From positions 1-46,729 of the forward strand of contig UQWV01000009.1 of assembly GCA_900544845.1 (NCBI GenBank): a stretch of 46,729 bases of DNA, given 5' to 3'. The stretch comes from an uncultured Collinsella sp. (GTDB taxonomy: Bacteria > Actinomycetota > Coriobacteriia > Coriobacteriales > Coriobacteriaceae). The notes beneath the pieces are model-generated. The model saw only the letters and a program-made list of their open reading frames with translations, made no database searches and was not told the origin of the DNA. A program made the translations under genes and the position numbers. The stretch's first letter is position 1, and every line of letters starts with the position of its first letter. Positions 32,913 through 40,499 of the stretch are shown here, one piece after another.

Positions 32913-32965
32913 ATTCTCAGAAGAGAATAATTTCTCATAATCATTATTCGCACCGAAGTATAATC
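32913..32965 (+). promoter_or_regulatory. modA promoter with overlapping palindromes
   Basis: TATAAT at 32960-32965 has only a weak -35 region. Immediately upstream, ATTCTC/GAGAAT (32913-32928) and GAATAAT/ATTATTC (32925-32949) overlap. They are AT-rich palindromes well placed for a repressor. They do not match the E. coli ModE consensus that I know. Confidence 0.5.
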
Positions 32966-33024
32966 TAATTACAGAATAAAGCCCGCGGTGGGGTACCCGG
33001 GCGTAAGGTCCGAAAGGGTTGAAC

Positions 33025-33897
33025 ATGTTCGATATGGCTTCTCGCCGCGGATTCGTCTCGCTCTCTGCTGTCGCCGCTGCCGGCCTTGGTCTTGCCGGCT
33101 GCTCGGGCAGCAAGACGTCCGAGCCGGCTGGTTCCGATGCCGGTTCTGCTAAGGCATCTTCCAAGAAAGCTGTCGAGCTGCAGGTCTTTGCCGCCAACTC
33201 GCTCGAGAAGGCTCTGCCCGAGGTTCAGGAGCTTTACACCGAGCAGACCGGCACCACGTTTGCCGACACGCAGTTTAAGGCGTCTGGCGACCTTGTCGAG
33301 CAGATGCGCGCCGGTGCCGCCGTCGACGTGCTCATCACCGCTTCCAAGGGCACCATGGACGATGCTGAGGCCGCCGAGCTCGTCGATGCCGATACCCGCG
33401 AGGACATGTTCGTCAACGACCTCGTGATCATTCGCGCCGAGGGCTCCGACACCAAGGTCGAGGCCGTCGCCGACGTCGCGAACCTGGACGGCAAGATCGC
33501 CATTGGCGACGCCAAGACCGTTCCCGCCGGCAAGTACGCCAACCAGGCCCTGGCCTCCGTGGGCCTCTACACCGGCACCGAGGGCGACGACGGCGAGTAT
33601 GCTCCCGAGATCGCCGACAAGGTCGCACTGGCCGACAAAGTTGGTACCGCCGCCGCCTATGTGTCCACAGGCGACTGCGTGGCTGGTTTTGTCTACAGCT
33701 CCGATATCTTCCGCTACGACGGCATCGAGGAGGCCTTTGTGTGTCCCGAGGACTCGCACAAGCCCATCGTGTATCCGGGCGCTGTCGCCGATGGCTCCGA
33801 ACATGCCGACGAGGCCAAGGCGTTTATCGACTTTTGCCTGTCCAACAAGAAGGCCCAGAAGATTTGGGCCAAGTACGGCTTTGAGCTTTCCGAGTAG
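33025..33897 (+). CDS. modA: Molybdate ABC transporter substrate-binding lipoprotein
   Basis: ModA captures molybdate or tungstate outside the cell. The 290-aa protein begins with a twin-basic, lipoprotein-type signal (ASRRGFVSLSAVAAAGLGLAGC), so Cys26 would be lipid-modified. The mature part has VFAANSLEKALPEV, QFKASGDLVEQM and a C-terminal DFCLSNKKAQKIW helix, as in the ModA family. The ATG at 33025 follows AAAGGG. The TTG in frame at 33019 would add two residues. It is the first gene of modABC, downstream of palindromes that may control it. Confidence 0.92.
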   Translation: MFDMASRRGFVSLSAVAAAGLGLAGCSGSKTSEPAGSDAGSAKASSKKAVELQVFAANSLEKALPEVQELYTEQTGTTFADTQFKASGDLVEQMRAGAAVDVLITASKGTMDDAEAAELVDADTREDMFVNDLVIIRAEGSDTKVEAVADVANLDGKIAIGDAKTVPAGKYANQALASVGLYTGTEGDDGEYAPEIADKVALADKVGTAAAYVSTGDCVAGFVYSSDIFRYDGIEEAFVCPEDSHKPIVYPGAVADGSEHADEAKAFIDFCLSNKKAQKIWAKYGFELSE

Positions 33898-33965
33898 TGC
33901 GGCTTGGCGCGATAATTCCATCGTTTTGTGTTTCACTTCGTCCTTGTATTCGCTTGGAGCTTTTC

Positions 33966-35408
33966 GTGCTTAATAGATTCCGCATGCTTGTCGCCTGTGC
34001 TTTGACCTTCGCGCTTTGCTGGGTGCCGGGATTTGCGTTTGCTGGGGACGCTGAGGACGGGGCCCAGGTTGCTGCGACCGCTCATGGGCTTTCCTATGGG
34101 ATCGAAGGTTTTGAGCGGTTGGCCAAGGGGACCGCTCGTGACATGGAGGGCCAGCCTGAGGGCTACCGGTTTCCCGTTGACGAGGACGTGGACCTTGTGG
34201 TGGCGCCTGCTGCCGATCGCGTTGTGGTGTGGATATCGCCCAAGGCGGTCGAGAAGTTTGGATTGGATCCGCAGGACAACGAGTGCGCATCGGGTCTCAA
34301 AGCCCTCGTCTGTGAACTCGACAGCGCAAACTGCATGGGAGGTGCGCAGCTGGGGGACGTGGATCTTCCTTGGTATGTTACGGCGGAAACAACGTTTGAT
34401 GCCGGCGGGTATACCTATGGCTTTGACGAACGAGGTGCGGATGGGGACCGCTATGTGGTGATCGCATCAGCCTCGGGTGATGCCAAGAGCGGCGCGCGTT
34501 GGCTTGATAGCGCTCAAATGGTTGAGGCATCGTCTGTCGTGTTGCGGGATGAGCAGGGCCCCTTGACCTCTCTGGCCTCCTTTTTGGGCGACATCGACTA
34601 TCGCCCGTTTTGGGTGTCCATTAAAACGTGCGGCCTTGCCCTGCTGATCTCCTTTGCGCTGGGCCTGTTCGCCGCGTGGAAGACTATGGGTACCTCGAGT
34701 CGCATCAAGGGCCTGCTCGATTCGGTCTTTACGATTCCTATGGTGCTGCCGCCCACGGTCTGCGGCTTTTTGCTCCTCATGCTGTTTGGCCGCTCGACTG
34801 GGGTGGGCCGGTGGCTTATCGCGCACGGTATCTCGATCGTCTTTACGTGGCCGGCGGCGGTGATCTCTGCCGTGGTGGTGTCGTTTCCCCTGGTCTACCG
34901 CACGGCGCTCGGTGCCTTTGAGAGCCTCGACATGCAGATGCTCGACGCCGCGCGAACTCTGGGATGGTCCGAGCGTCGCATCTTTACCAAGCTTATGATG
35001 CCGCTTGGCTGGCCCTCGATTGCCGCCGGCACGGTGCTCGCCTTTGCCCGCGCGATGGGCGAGTTTGGCTGCACCCTGTTCTTTGCGGGTAACTACGCCG
35101 GCATTACGCAGACCATCCCCATCGCCATCTACTTTGAGTGGATGGGCGGCAACACGTCGGTGGCCCTCTTTTGGGTTGCCGTCGTGATCGTGTTTAGTTT
35201 CCTAGTCATCCTATTCATCAACATGTACACCGCTCATTCGCAAAAGTATCGCGAGCGTGGTCTCTCCCGTGCGGAGCGCAAACAGGCCAAAGAACTCGCC
35301 GGACAGGGCGATTCGCTCGACCCGGCGGGTGGCGATGCCCTGCGTATCGATCGCGAGGCGCTGGCCGAGCTTATGCGCGATGACACGGTCTCGAAGGGAA
35401 GTCGATAG
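33966..35408 (+). CDS. modB: ModB permease with an unusual extracytoplasmic N-terminal domain
   Basis: The C-terminal half (about residues 215-440) is a molybdate ABC permease with five to six helices and the EAA-type loop AARTLGWSERRIFTKLMMPL. ModB proteins usually have about 225-280 aa, but this one has 480. Residues 1-28 look like a signal or membrane segment, and 29-205 form an acidic domain with three Cys (NECASG, LVCELD, ANCMG) that should face outside. A charged cytoplasmic tail follows the permease. I chose the GTG at 33966, seven bases after GGAG, since the open frame before it has no site. The extra domain's role is unknown. Confidence 0.82.
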   Translation: MLNRFRMLVACALTFALCWVPGFAFAGDAEDGAQVAATAHGLSYGIEGFERLAKGTARDMEGQPEGYRFPVDEDVDLVVAPAADRVVVWISPKAVEKFGLDPQDNECASGLKALVCELDSANCMGGAQLGDVDLPWYVTAETTFDAGGYTYGFDERGADGDRYVVIASASGDAKSGARWLDSAQMVEASSVVLRDEQGPLTSLASFLGDIDYRPFWVSIKTCGLALLISFALGLFAAWKTMGTSSRIKGLLDSVFTIPMVLPPTVCGFLLLMLFGRSTGVGRWLIAHGISIVFTWPAAVISAVVVSFPLVYRTALGAFESLDMQMLDAARTLGWSERRIFTKLMMPLGWPSIAAGTVLAFARAMGEFGCTLFFAGNYAGITQTIPIAIYFEWMGGNTSVALFWVAVVIVFSFLVILFINMYTAHSQKYRERGLSRAERKQAKELAGQGDSLDPAGGDALRIDREALAELMRDDTVSKGSR

Positions 35409-35411
35409 GCC

Positions 35412-36482
35412 ATGTCGCTTGTCCTGGATATCAAAAAGCGCTATCCCGGGTTTATGCTCGACATGCAGCTTGAGGCCGGCGAGGAGCGCGTGGCGCTGCT
35501 TGGTGCCTCGGGTTGCGGCAAGAGCTGCACGCTGCGCTGCATTGCCGGCGTGGAGACGCCCGACGAGGGCAAGATCGTCGTCAACGGCGTGACCTTTTTT
35601 GACTCGGCGGCGGGCATCAACCTGTCGCCCCAGGAGCGAAAATGCGCCCTGTTGTTCCAAAACTATCAGCTGTTTCCCAACATGACGGTGGCCGATAACG
35701 TATGCGCTGGTGCAAAGGACGCGGGTGACGCCGCGGCGCGCAAAAAGCTCGCCGAGCGCTACCTGGGTATCTTTGGCCTGGCCGATTTCGCCGACCGTTA
35801 TCCCGCGCGACTCTCGGGCGGTCAGCAGCAACGTGTGGCGCTTGCGCGCATGGTGGCGGCGCATCCGGGCATCTTTATGTTCGACGAACCCATGAGCGCG
35901 CTCGATTCCTATCTTAAGAGCGCGCTCGAGCAGAACATGCTCGACCTGTTCGATGTATGTAACCGCACCGTCCTCTACGTGAGCCACGACATCGACGAAG
36001 CGTGCCGCCTGTGCCAGCGTATCTGCGTGATGCACGACGGGCATGTTGAGGAGATCGGCTTCGTCGAGGACGTGGTCCGCCGTCCGCAGACGCTGGCGGC
36101 GCTGCGCCTAACGGGCTGCAAGAACACAAGCCGGGCGCGCAAGATCGGCGACGAAGAAGTTGAGGCCCTCGACTGGGGTATGACCTTTAACGTGGGTCGT
36201 GCGGTTCCCGATAATGTGGCGTACCTGGGCATTCGCGCAAGCTACTTCCATGTTGACAATCGCGCTGAGCGGGGCCGCAACAGCTATGATTTGCACGTGG
36301 CCCGTGTGAGTGATTCGCGCTTTGAGCGGCTGGTGCTGTTGGACGTGCCGCGCGTCGATGCGCCCACGCGTCTGCAGTGGAAGGTCAACAAGGTGGGCGT
36401 GCCTGTCGACGGGCTGCCGCAAGCAGGCGAGACGCTGCGCATGCACTTCGATGCGAGTAAGATCCATTTGGTTTGTCGATAG
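35412..36482 (+). CDS. modC: Molybdate ABC transporter ATP-binding protein
   Basis: ModC powers molybdate import. The 356-aa protein has Walker A GASGCGKS (about residue 34), signature LSGGQQQRVALARM near 136, Walker B IFMFDEPMSALDS and the switch His in YVSHDIDEA. After about residue 230 a C-terminal domain of around 120 residues contains NVAYLGIRASYFHV, like the regulatory TOBE-type domain of CysA/ModC proteins. The ATG is four bases after the modB stop, so these are cotranscribed. No terminator is evident immediately downstream. Confidence 0.92.
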   Translation: MSLVLDIKKRYPGFMLDMQLEAGEERVALLGASGCGKSCTLRCIAGVETPDEGKIVVNGVTFFDSAAGINLSPQERKCALLFQNYQLFPNMTVADNVCAGAKDAGDAAARKKLAERYLGIFGLADFADRYPARLSGGQQQRVALARMVAAHPGIFMFDEPMSALDSYLKSALEQNMLDLFDVCNRTVLYVSHDIDEACRLCQRICVMHDGHVEEIGFVEDVVRRPQTLAALRLTGCKNTSRARKIGDEEVEALDWGMTFNVGRAVPDNVAYLGIRASYFHVDNRAERGRNSYDLHVARVSDSRFERLVLLDVPRVDAPTRLQWKVNKVGVPVDGLPQAGETLRMHFDASKIHLVCR

Positions 36483-36615
36483 TGCCGGGTAATGCTGTCG
36501 GGGATATAAGCCTCGGCGGCTTTGTCTTGCCGCTCGCCGAATGAGGGATGACAAACTCTTATCAACACAGATAATTATTTATTAAACGACGGCACACGAC
36601 GCTGTCGTACGAATG

Positions 36616-36663
36616 TCAACGGTGTTCGCATGGTCGACGACCGTTGATATAGTTGACCTCAAC
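36616..36663 (+). promoter_or_regulatory. Promoter and operator of the double-cubane operon
   Basis: TTCGCA at 36625-36630, 17 bases, then TATAGT at 36648-36653. The promoter is bracketed by TCAACGGT (36616-36623) and ACCGTTGA (36640-36647), an 8-bp inverted repeat. Just downstream lies GTTGA-CC-TCAAC (36652-36663), so four GTTGA-type half-sites cluster here. Confidence 0.5.
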
Positions 36664-36683
36664 TTGTAAAGGAGGGTGCGCAC

Positions 36684-36752
36684 ATGCCGCAGACGACATA
36701 CATTTGCCGCGTTGCCGCGCGCGCCCTGTATATGGCTCGGAGTCGCATATGA
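36684..36752 (+). CDS. Candidate 22-aa leader peptide
   Basis: A short ORF follows a near-perfect AAAGGAGGG site seven bases before the ATG. The peptide is MPQTTYICRVAARALYMARS plus two residues. Its stop overlaps the ATG of a 56-codon ORF (36749-36919), which itself overlaps the dehydratase start by eight bases. That second ORF is Arg/Pro-rich and may not be a real protein. Four Arg in 22 residues is a mild bias. The role is unknown. A leader peptide affecting the downstream operon is inference. Confidence 0.4.
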   Translation: MPQTTYICRVAARALYMARSRI

Positions 36753-36911
36753 GCAGGTATGTTCACGGCTCCGGGAGAGACGACGCACAACTAAATAACC
36801 GTCCGCAAGGCAGGTTCCCTAAAATTCCGGGTTTGTGCACGGCCGGGCAATCGCCGTCCGTCGTGCATCGATACCGCTGTTATCCGTTTTTGGTTCGAGA
36901 GGGGAACCGTC

Positions 36912-38195
36912 ATGGCTGAAGAATTCGATTTCCATCCGATGTGGGAGAGCCTCGGCATGAATCTTGCCGACCACGATATGCTGCTGGGTGCCGTGGGCCA
37001 GATGTACGGGGACATGTTTCTGTCGCAGAACAACCGCCCCAAGTCAACGTCCTACCTGGACTTTGTGGCCACCAACATCCATAGCGGCCGCATTAAGGAG
37101 ATGCTCGACAAGAAGGAGGCTGGCGAGGCCACCAAGATCGTGGGCTCGTTCTGCGTGTACGTGCCCGAGGAGATCGTGCTTGCCTGTGACGGCATCCCCG
37201 TGGGCCTGTGCTCGGGTGCCGATTGGGCAACCGATAAGGTCGAGGAGCACCTGCCGCGCAACACCTGTCCGCTTATCAAGAGCTTTGCCGGCTTTAAGCT
37301 GGGCGAGGTCTGCCCCTACATCGAGTCGAGTGACTTGGTAGTCGGCGAGAACACCTGCGACGGTAAGAAGAAAGCCTACGAGTTCTTTGCCACGCAAAAG
37401 AACATGTACGTCATGGATATTCCCAACGTACACGACGAGTCGACGCTCGTGACCTGGAAGGCCGAGGTCAAGAAACTCGCCGCCAAGATCGAGGAAGAGT
37501 GCGGCGTCAAGATTACGCCCGAGCGTCTGAAGGCCGCCATCCACGCCGTCAATGAGAAACGCCGTGCCCTGCAGCGCCTGGCTGCGACCCGCGCTGCCGA
37601 TCCGGCGCCCATCAGCGGTCTCGATAGCCTGCTGACCGTTCAGGCCGCCTTTATGGACGACACGCCGCGTCTGACCGGAGCCATCAACGATATGGCGACT
37701 GAGTGCGAGCAGCGTGTCGAGGCCGGCGAAGGCGTGGCGCCCAAGGGGACGAAGCGCATCCTGTACACCGGTACGCCCATGGCCGTGCCCAACTGGAAGC
37801 TGTTCAACCTCATCGAGAAGGCCGGCGGCGTTGTGGTAGGCGAGGAGTCCTGCACGGGCACGCGCTGCTACAAGGACCTGGTCGACGAGTCCGGCGAGAC
37901 GGTCGACGAGATGCTCGACGCCATCGCCGAGCGCTACTTTAAGATCAACTGTGCTGTCTTTACGCCCAACGACCAGCGTATGAAGGACATTGTCCAGATG
38001 GCCAAGGACCTACATGCCGACGGTATCGTCGACGTGGCCCTGCAGTTCTGCACGCTCTACGAGATGGAGTCGTTTGCCGTGGAGAAGGCCGCCGAGGAGG
38101 CCGGCATTCCGTTTATGCACATCACGACCGACTACGCCGGCGAGGACGCCGGTCAGCTCCAGACCCGCATCGAGGCTTTCTTGGAAACGATTTAG
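36912..38195 (+). CDS. 2-hydroxyacyl-CoA dehydratase / double-cubane-cluster protein 1
   Basis: This 427-aa protein belongs to the HgdB/BcrB/YjiM family. Members either dehydrate 2-hydroxyacyl-CoA or, in the standalone YjiM branch, carry a double-cubane iron-sulfur cluster that stores electrons of very low potential. Cys residues at 81, 92, 100, 119, 134 and 149 include the CPLIKSF and NTCDGKKK signatures. It has no A/B subunit partner of an HgdAB pair but a paralogue directly downstream and an activator after it, so the double-cubane type is more likely. The ATG at 36912 follows GAGAGGGG. The substrate is not evident. Confidence 0.85.
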   Translation: MAEEFDFHPMWESLGMNLADHDMLLGAVGQMYGDMFLSQNNRPKSTSYLDFVATNIHSGRIKEMLDKKEAGEATKIVGSFCVYVPEEIVLACDGIPVGLCSGADWATDKVEEHLPRNTCPLIKSFAGFKLGEVCPYIESSDLVVGENTCDGKKKAYEFFATQKNMYVMDIPNVHDESTLVTWKAEVKKLAAKIEEECGVKITPERLKAAIHAVNEKRRALQRLAATRAADPAPISGLDSLLTVQAAFMDDTPRLTGAINDMATECEQRVEAGEGVAPKGTKRILYTGTPMAVPNWKLFNLIEKAGGVVVGEESCTGTRCYKDLVDESGETVDEMLDAIAERYFKINCAVFTPNDQRMKDIVQMAKDLHADGIVDVALQFCTLYEMESFAVEKAAEEAGIPFMHITTDYAGEDAGQLQTRIEAFLETI

Positions 38196-38210
38196 GGTTA
38201 TCCATCCCGG

Positions 38211-38312
38211 CGGCTTCCCCAGGTACCCGATCTTGCCGTTCAAACCGTCGCTTGCGTACCAAAGTGCGCGGTGCCCCTCTTTCACGGCAACCTCGGGCAC
38301 CTGGGAAAGCCG
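38211..38312. repeat. Intra-operon inverted repeat, family B copy 1
   Basis: The arms 38211-38230 and 38293-38312 match at 18 of 20 positions. TTGCCGT and ACGGCAA add an inner stem. The loop shares TCAAACCGTCGCTTGCGTAC with copy 2. The element fills the gap between the two dehydratase-family genes. Confidence 0.8.
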
Positions 38313-38345
38313 TCTCCTTGGTTGGTTAAAAGGTTTAGGAGTTAT

Positions 38346-39509
38346 ATGTCGGAAAATAATGAACAGCCGTTGCCGCGAACGTTTGAGGAGTTCAACGAGC
38401 AACGCAAGGCGGCGTTTATTCGCGTCAAGGATTACAAGCAGGCCGGCAATCGCCTGGTCGGCTTTTTGTGCAGCTATACGCCGCTCGAGATTATCGATGC
38501 CGCGGGCGCTGCAAGTGTGGCCTTGTGCGGCACATCCGACGAGGTGATTCCCGAGGCCGAGAAGGTGCTGCCGGCAAACCTGTGCCCGCTCATCAAGTCG
38601 ACGTACGGTTTTGCCTATTCGCAAAAGTGCCCGTTTACGTACTTTAGCGACATGATCATCGGCGAGACCACCTGCGACGGCAAGAAGAAGATGTACGAGC
38701 TACTCAACGAGCTTAAGCGCACGCACATTCTGCACCTGCCGCAGGGCCGCGATCGCGCCTACGAGCGTGAGGGCTGGTACGAGGAGTGCCGCCTGCTCAA
38801 GGAAGAGCTCGAGAACTTCTACGGCATCACTATCACCGATGACGACCTGCGCGCTGCCGTCCGTCGTCGCAACCGCCTGCGCGCGGCCCAGCTCGAGATG
38901 TTTGCCCTCCAGGCCAACCAGCCGGCGGCCATGAGCGGCGTCGACCTGATGAGCACCATGTTTGCCGGCACGTTCAGCTTTGATATCGAGGCCTATGCGC
39001 AGCAGCTGGAGCAAAAGATTGTCAAGCTGCGCGAGGCCTACGACGCGGGCGAGCGCCCGGTCGCGGCGGATGCCAAGCGCATTCTGATCACCGGCTGCCC
39101 AGTGGGTGGCGTAATCAACAAGATCGGTCGCACCATCGAGTCCAACGGCGGTGTGGTCGTGTGCATGGACGACTGCTCGGGTGAGCGCACGGCGGCCATG
39201 ATGATCGACCCGGAGGCTCCCGATATCCTGCGCGCCATCGCCGACCGTTACCTGGACATCAACTGCTCGGTCATGACGCCCAACGACGGCCGTATGGAAA
39301 ATACGCTGGCCATGTGCGAGAAGTACCATGTCGATGGCGTGGTAGAGAGCGTGCTACAGGCCTGCCACACCTTCAACGTTGAGAGCGCGCGCATGCAGGG
39401 GGCTGTCGAGGGTGTGGGTATTCCGTATATGAAGATCGAGACCGACTACAGCAACGGTGACATGGGCCAGATCGAGACTCGCATTGCCGCCTTCATCGAA
39501 ACCCTCTAG
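38346..39509 (+). CDS. 2-hydroxyacyl-CoA dehydratase / double-cubane-cluster protein 2
   Basis: This 387-aa paralogue of the preceding gene has Cys at 42, 61, 80, 95 and 110, including CPLIKSTYGFA and TTCDGKKK. It matches the standalone YjiM type most closely. The two proteins are clearly related but diverged, and the first has an extra N-terminal stretch of about 35 residues. They could form a heterodimer or be two independent reductases. The ATG at 38346 follows AGGAG, and the in-frame start at 38271 lies inside the repeat. The stop codon sits inside the left arm of repeat B2. Confidence 0.87.
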   Translation: MSENNEQPLPRTFEEFNEQRKAAFIRVKDYKQAGNRLVGFLCSYTPLEIIDAAGAASVALCGTSDEVIPEAEKVLPANLCPLIKSTYGFAYSQKCPFTYFSDMIIGETTCDGKKKMYELLNELKRTHILHLPQGRDRAYEREGWYEECRLLKEELENFYGITITDDDLRAAVRRRNRLRAAQLEMFALQANQPAAMSGVDLMSTMFAGTFSFDIEAYAQQLEQKIVKLREAYDAGERPVAADAKRILITGCPVGGVINKIGRTIESNGGVVVCMDDCSGERTAAMMIDPEAPDILRAIADRYLDINCSVMTPNDGRMENTLAMCEKYHVDGVVESVLQACHTFNVESARMQGAVEGVGIPYMKIETDYSNGDMGQIETRIAAFIETL

Positions 39510-39610
39510 CTTCCTCAGGCACCGGATCTTGCTCCTCAAACCGTCGCTTGCGTACCCAAAGTACGCTGCGCTCCTCTTTCGGGGCAATCTCCGGCACCTG
39601 AGAAACCTAG
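39506..39610. repeat. Intra-operon inverted repeat, family B copy 2
   Basis: The arms 39506-39526 and 39590-39610 pair imperfectly, starting at the stop codon of the gene before. The AGGCACCGGA/TCCGGCACCT part differs from copy 1 in both arms while pairing is kept. An inner GCGTAC/GTACGC hairpin is shared in position. Confidence 0.8.
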
Positions 39611-39664
39611 AGCTAAGGCGCCTGAACGCGCAGCTGTCTTTGATGTTTAGATTGGGAGAGAGCC

Positions 39665-40429
39665 ATGATAGGGATCGGGATCGATATCGGGTCTACGGCG
39701 GCTAAGGCTGCTGTGGTCGACGGGGAGGGTTCGGTGGCGTGGACGTGCGTGCAGCCAACCGGGTTCTCCTCGGTCGATGCTTCCGAGCGGCTGCGCGAGG
39801 CGCTGGCAGCGGCCGGCTATGACGTGGCAGCCGACGATGTGCGTGTGGTCGCGACCGGCTACGGTCGTGTCGCCGTGCCCTATGCGCACAAGGTCGTGAC
39901 CGAGATTACCTGCCACGGTACCGGTGCCGTGCGCCTGTTTGGCGATCACGGCACCGTGATCGACGTGGGCGGTCAGGACACCAAGGTTATTCAGCTTAAA
40001 AGTGGTCGAGTGGCCAAGTTTGCCATGAACGACAAGTGCGCCGCCGGCACGGGGCGCTTTTTGGAGATCATGGCCGACCGCCTAGGTATTTCCCAGCAGC
40101 AGATGGCCGATCTGGCACGTTCCGGCGAGCCTACCAAGATTTCCAGCATGTGCACGGTGTTTGCCGAAAGCGAGGTCATCAGCCTGATCGGTCGCGGTGA
40201 GCCGCGCGAGAACATTGCGCGCGGCGTGATCGAGAGTGTCGTGTCGCGCGTTGCCACTATGGCCGGGCAGGCCGCGGGCGCCCCGTACTACCTGACCGGT
40301 GGCCTGTGCGAGAACGCCTTCGTGGTGGAGCGGTTGGGCGAGCTACTGGGGTCGCCGGTGACCACCTCGCCCCAGGCTCGCTTTGCCGGCGCCATCGGCG
40401 CGGCGATTCGCGCACAGGCGCTCAATTAA
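39665..40429 (+). CDS. Acyl-CoA dehydratase activator ATPase (YjiL/HgdC type)
   Basis: This 254-aa ASKHA-fold ATPase passes electrons to its partner dehydratase or double-cubane protein with ATP hydrolysis. The start GIGIDIGSTAAKA is the phosphate-1 motif, VGGQDTKV lies near residue 101 and YYLTGGLCEN in the second ATP lobe. Cys125 (NDKCAAGTG) and Cys163 (SSMCTVFAESE) are the two cluster ligands, from which a homodimer would hold one [4Fe-4S] at its interface. The ATG follows GGGAGAG. Sited right after both partner genes, it is probably their common reductase. Confidence 0.93.
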   Translation: MIGIGIDIGSTAAKAAVVDGEGSVAWTCVQPTGFSSVDASERLREALAAAGYDVAADDVRVVATGYGRVAVPYAHKVVTEITCHGTGAVRLFGDHGTVIDVGGQDTKVIQLKSGRVAKFAMNDKCAAGTGRFLEIMADRLGISQQQMADLARSGEPTKISSMCTVFAESEVISLIGRGEPRENIARGVIESVVSRVATMAGQAAGAPYYLTGGLCENAFVVERLGELLGSPVTTSPQARFAGAIGAAIRAQALN

Positions 40430-40499
40430 TGCATCCGCCGCAGGCTCGCATTCATGCGTATACTGGGAGAAAATGATTGACCGATGAGAGGAGGTATCG

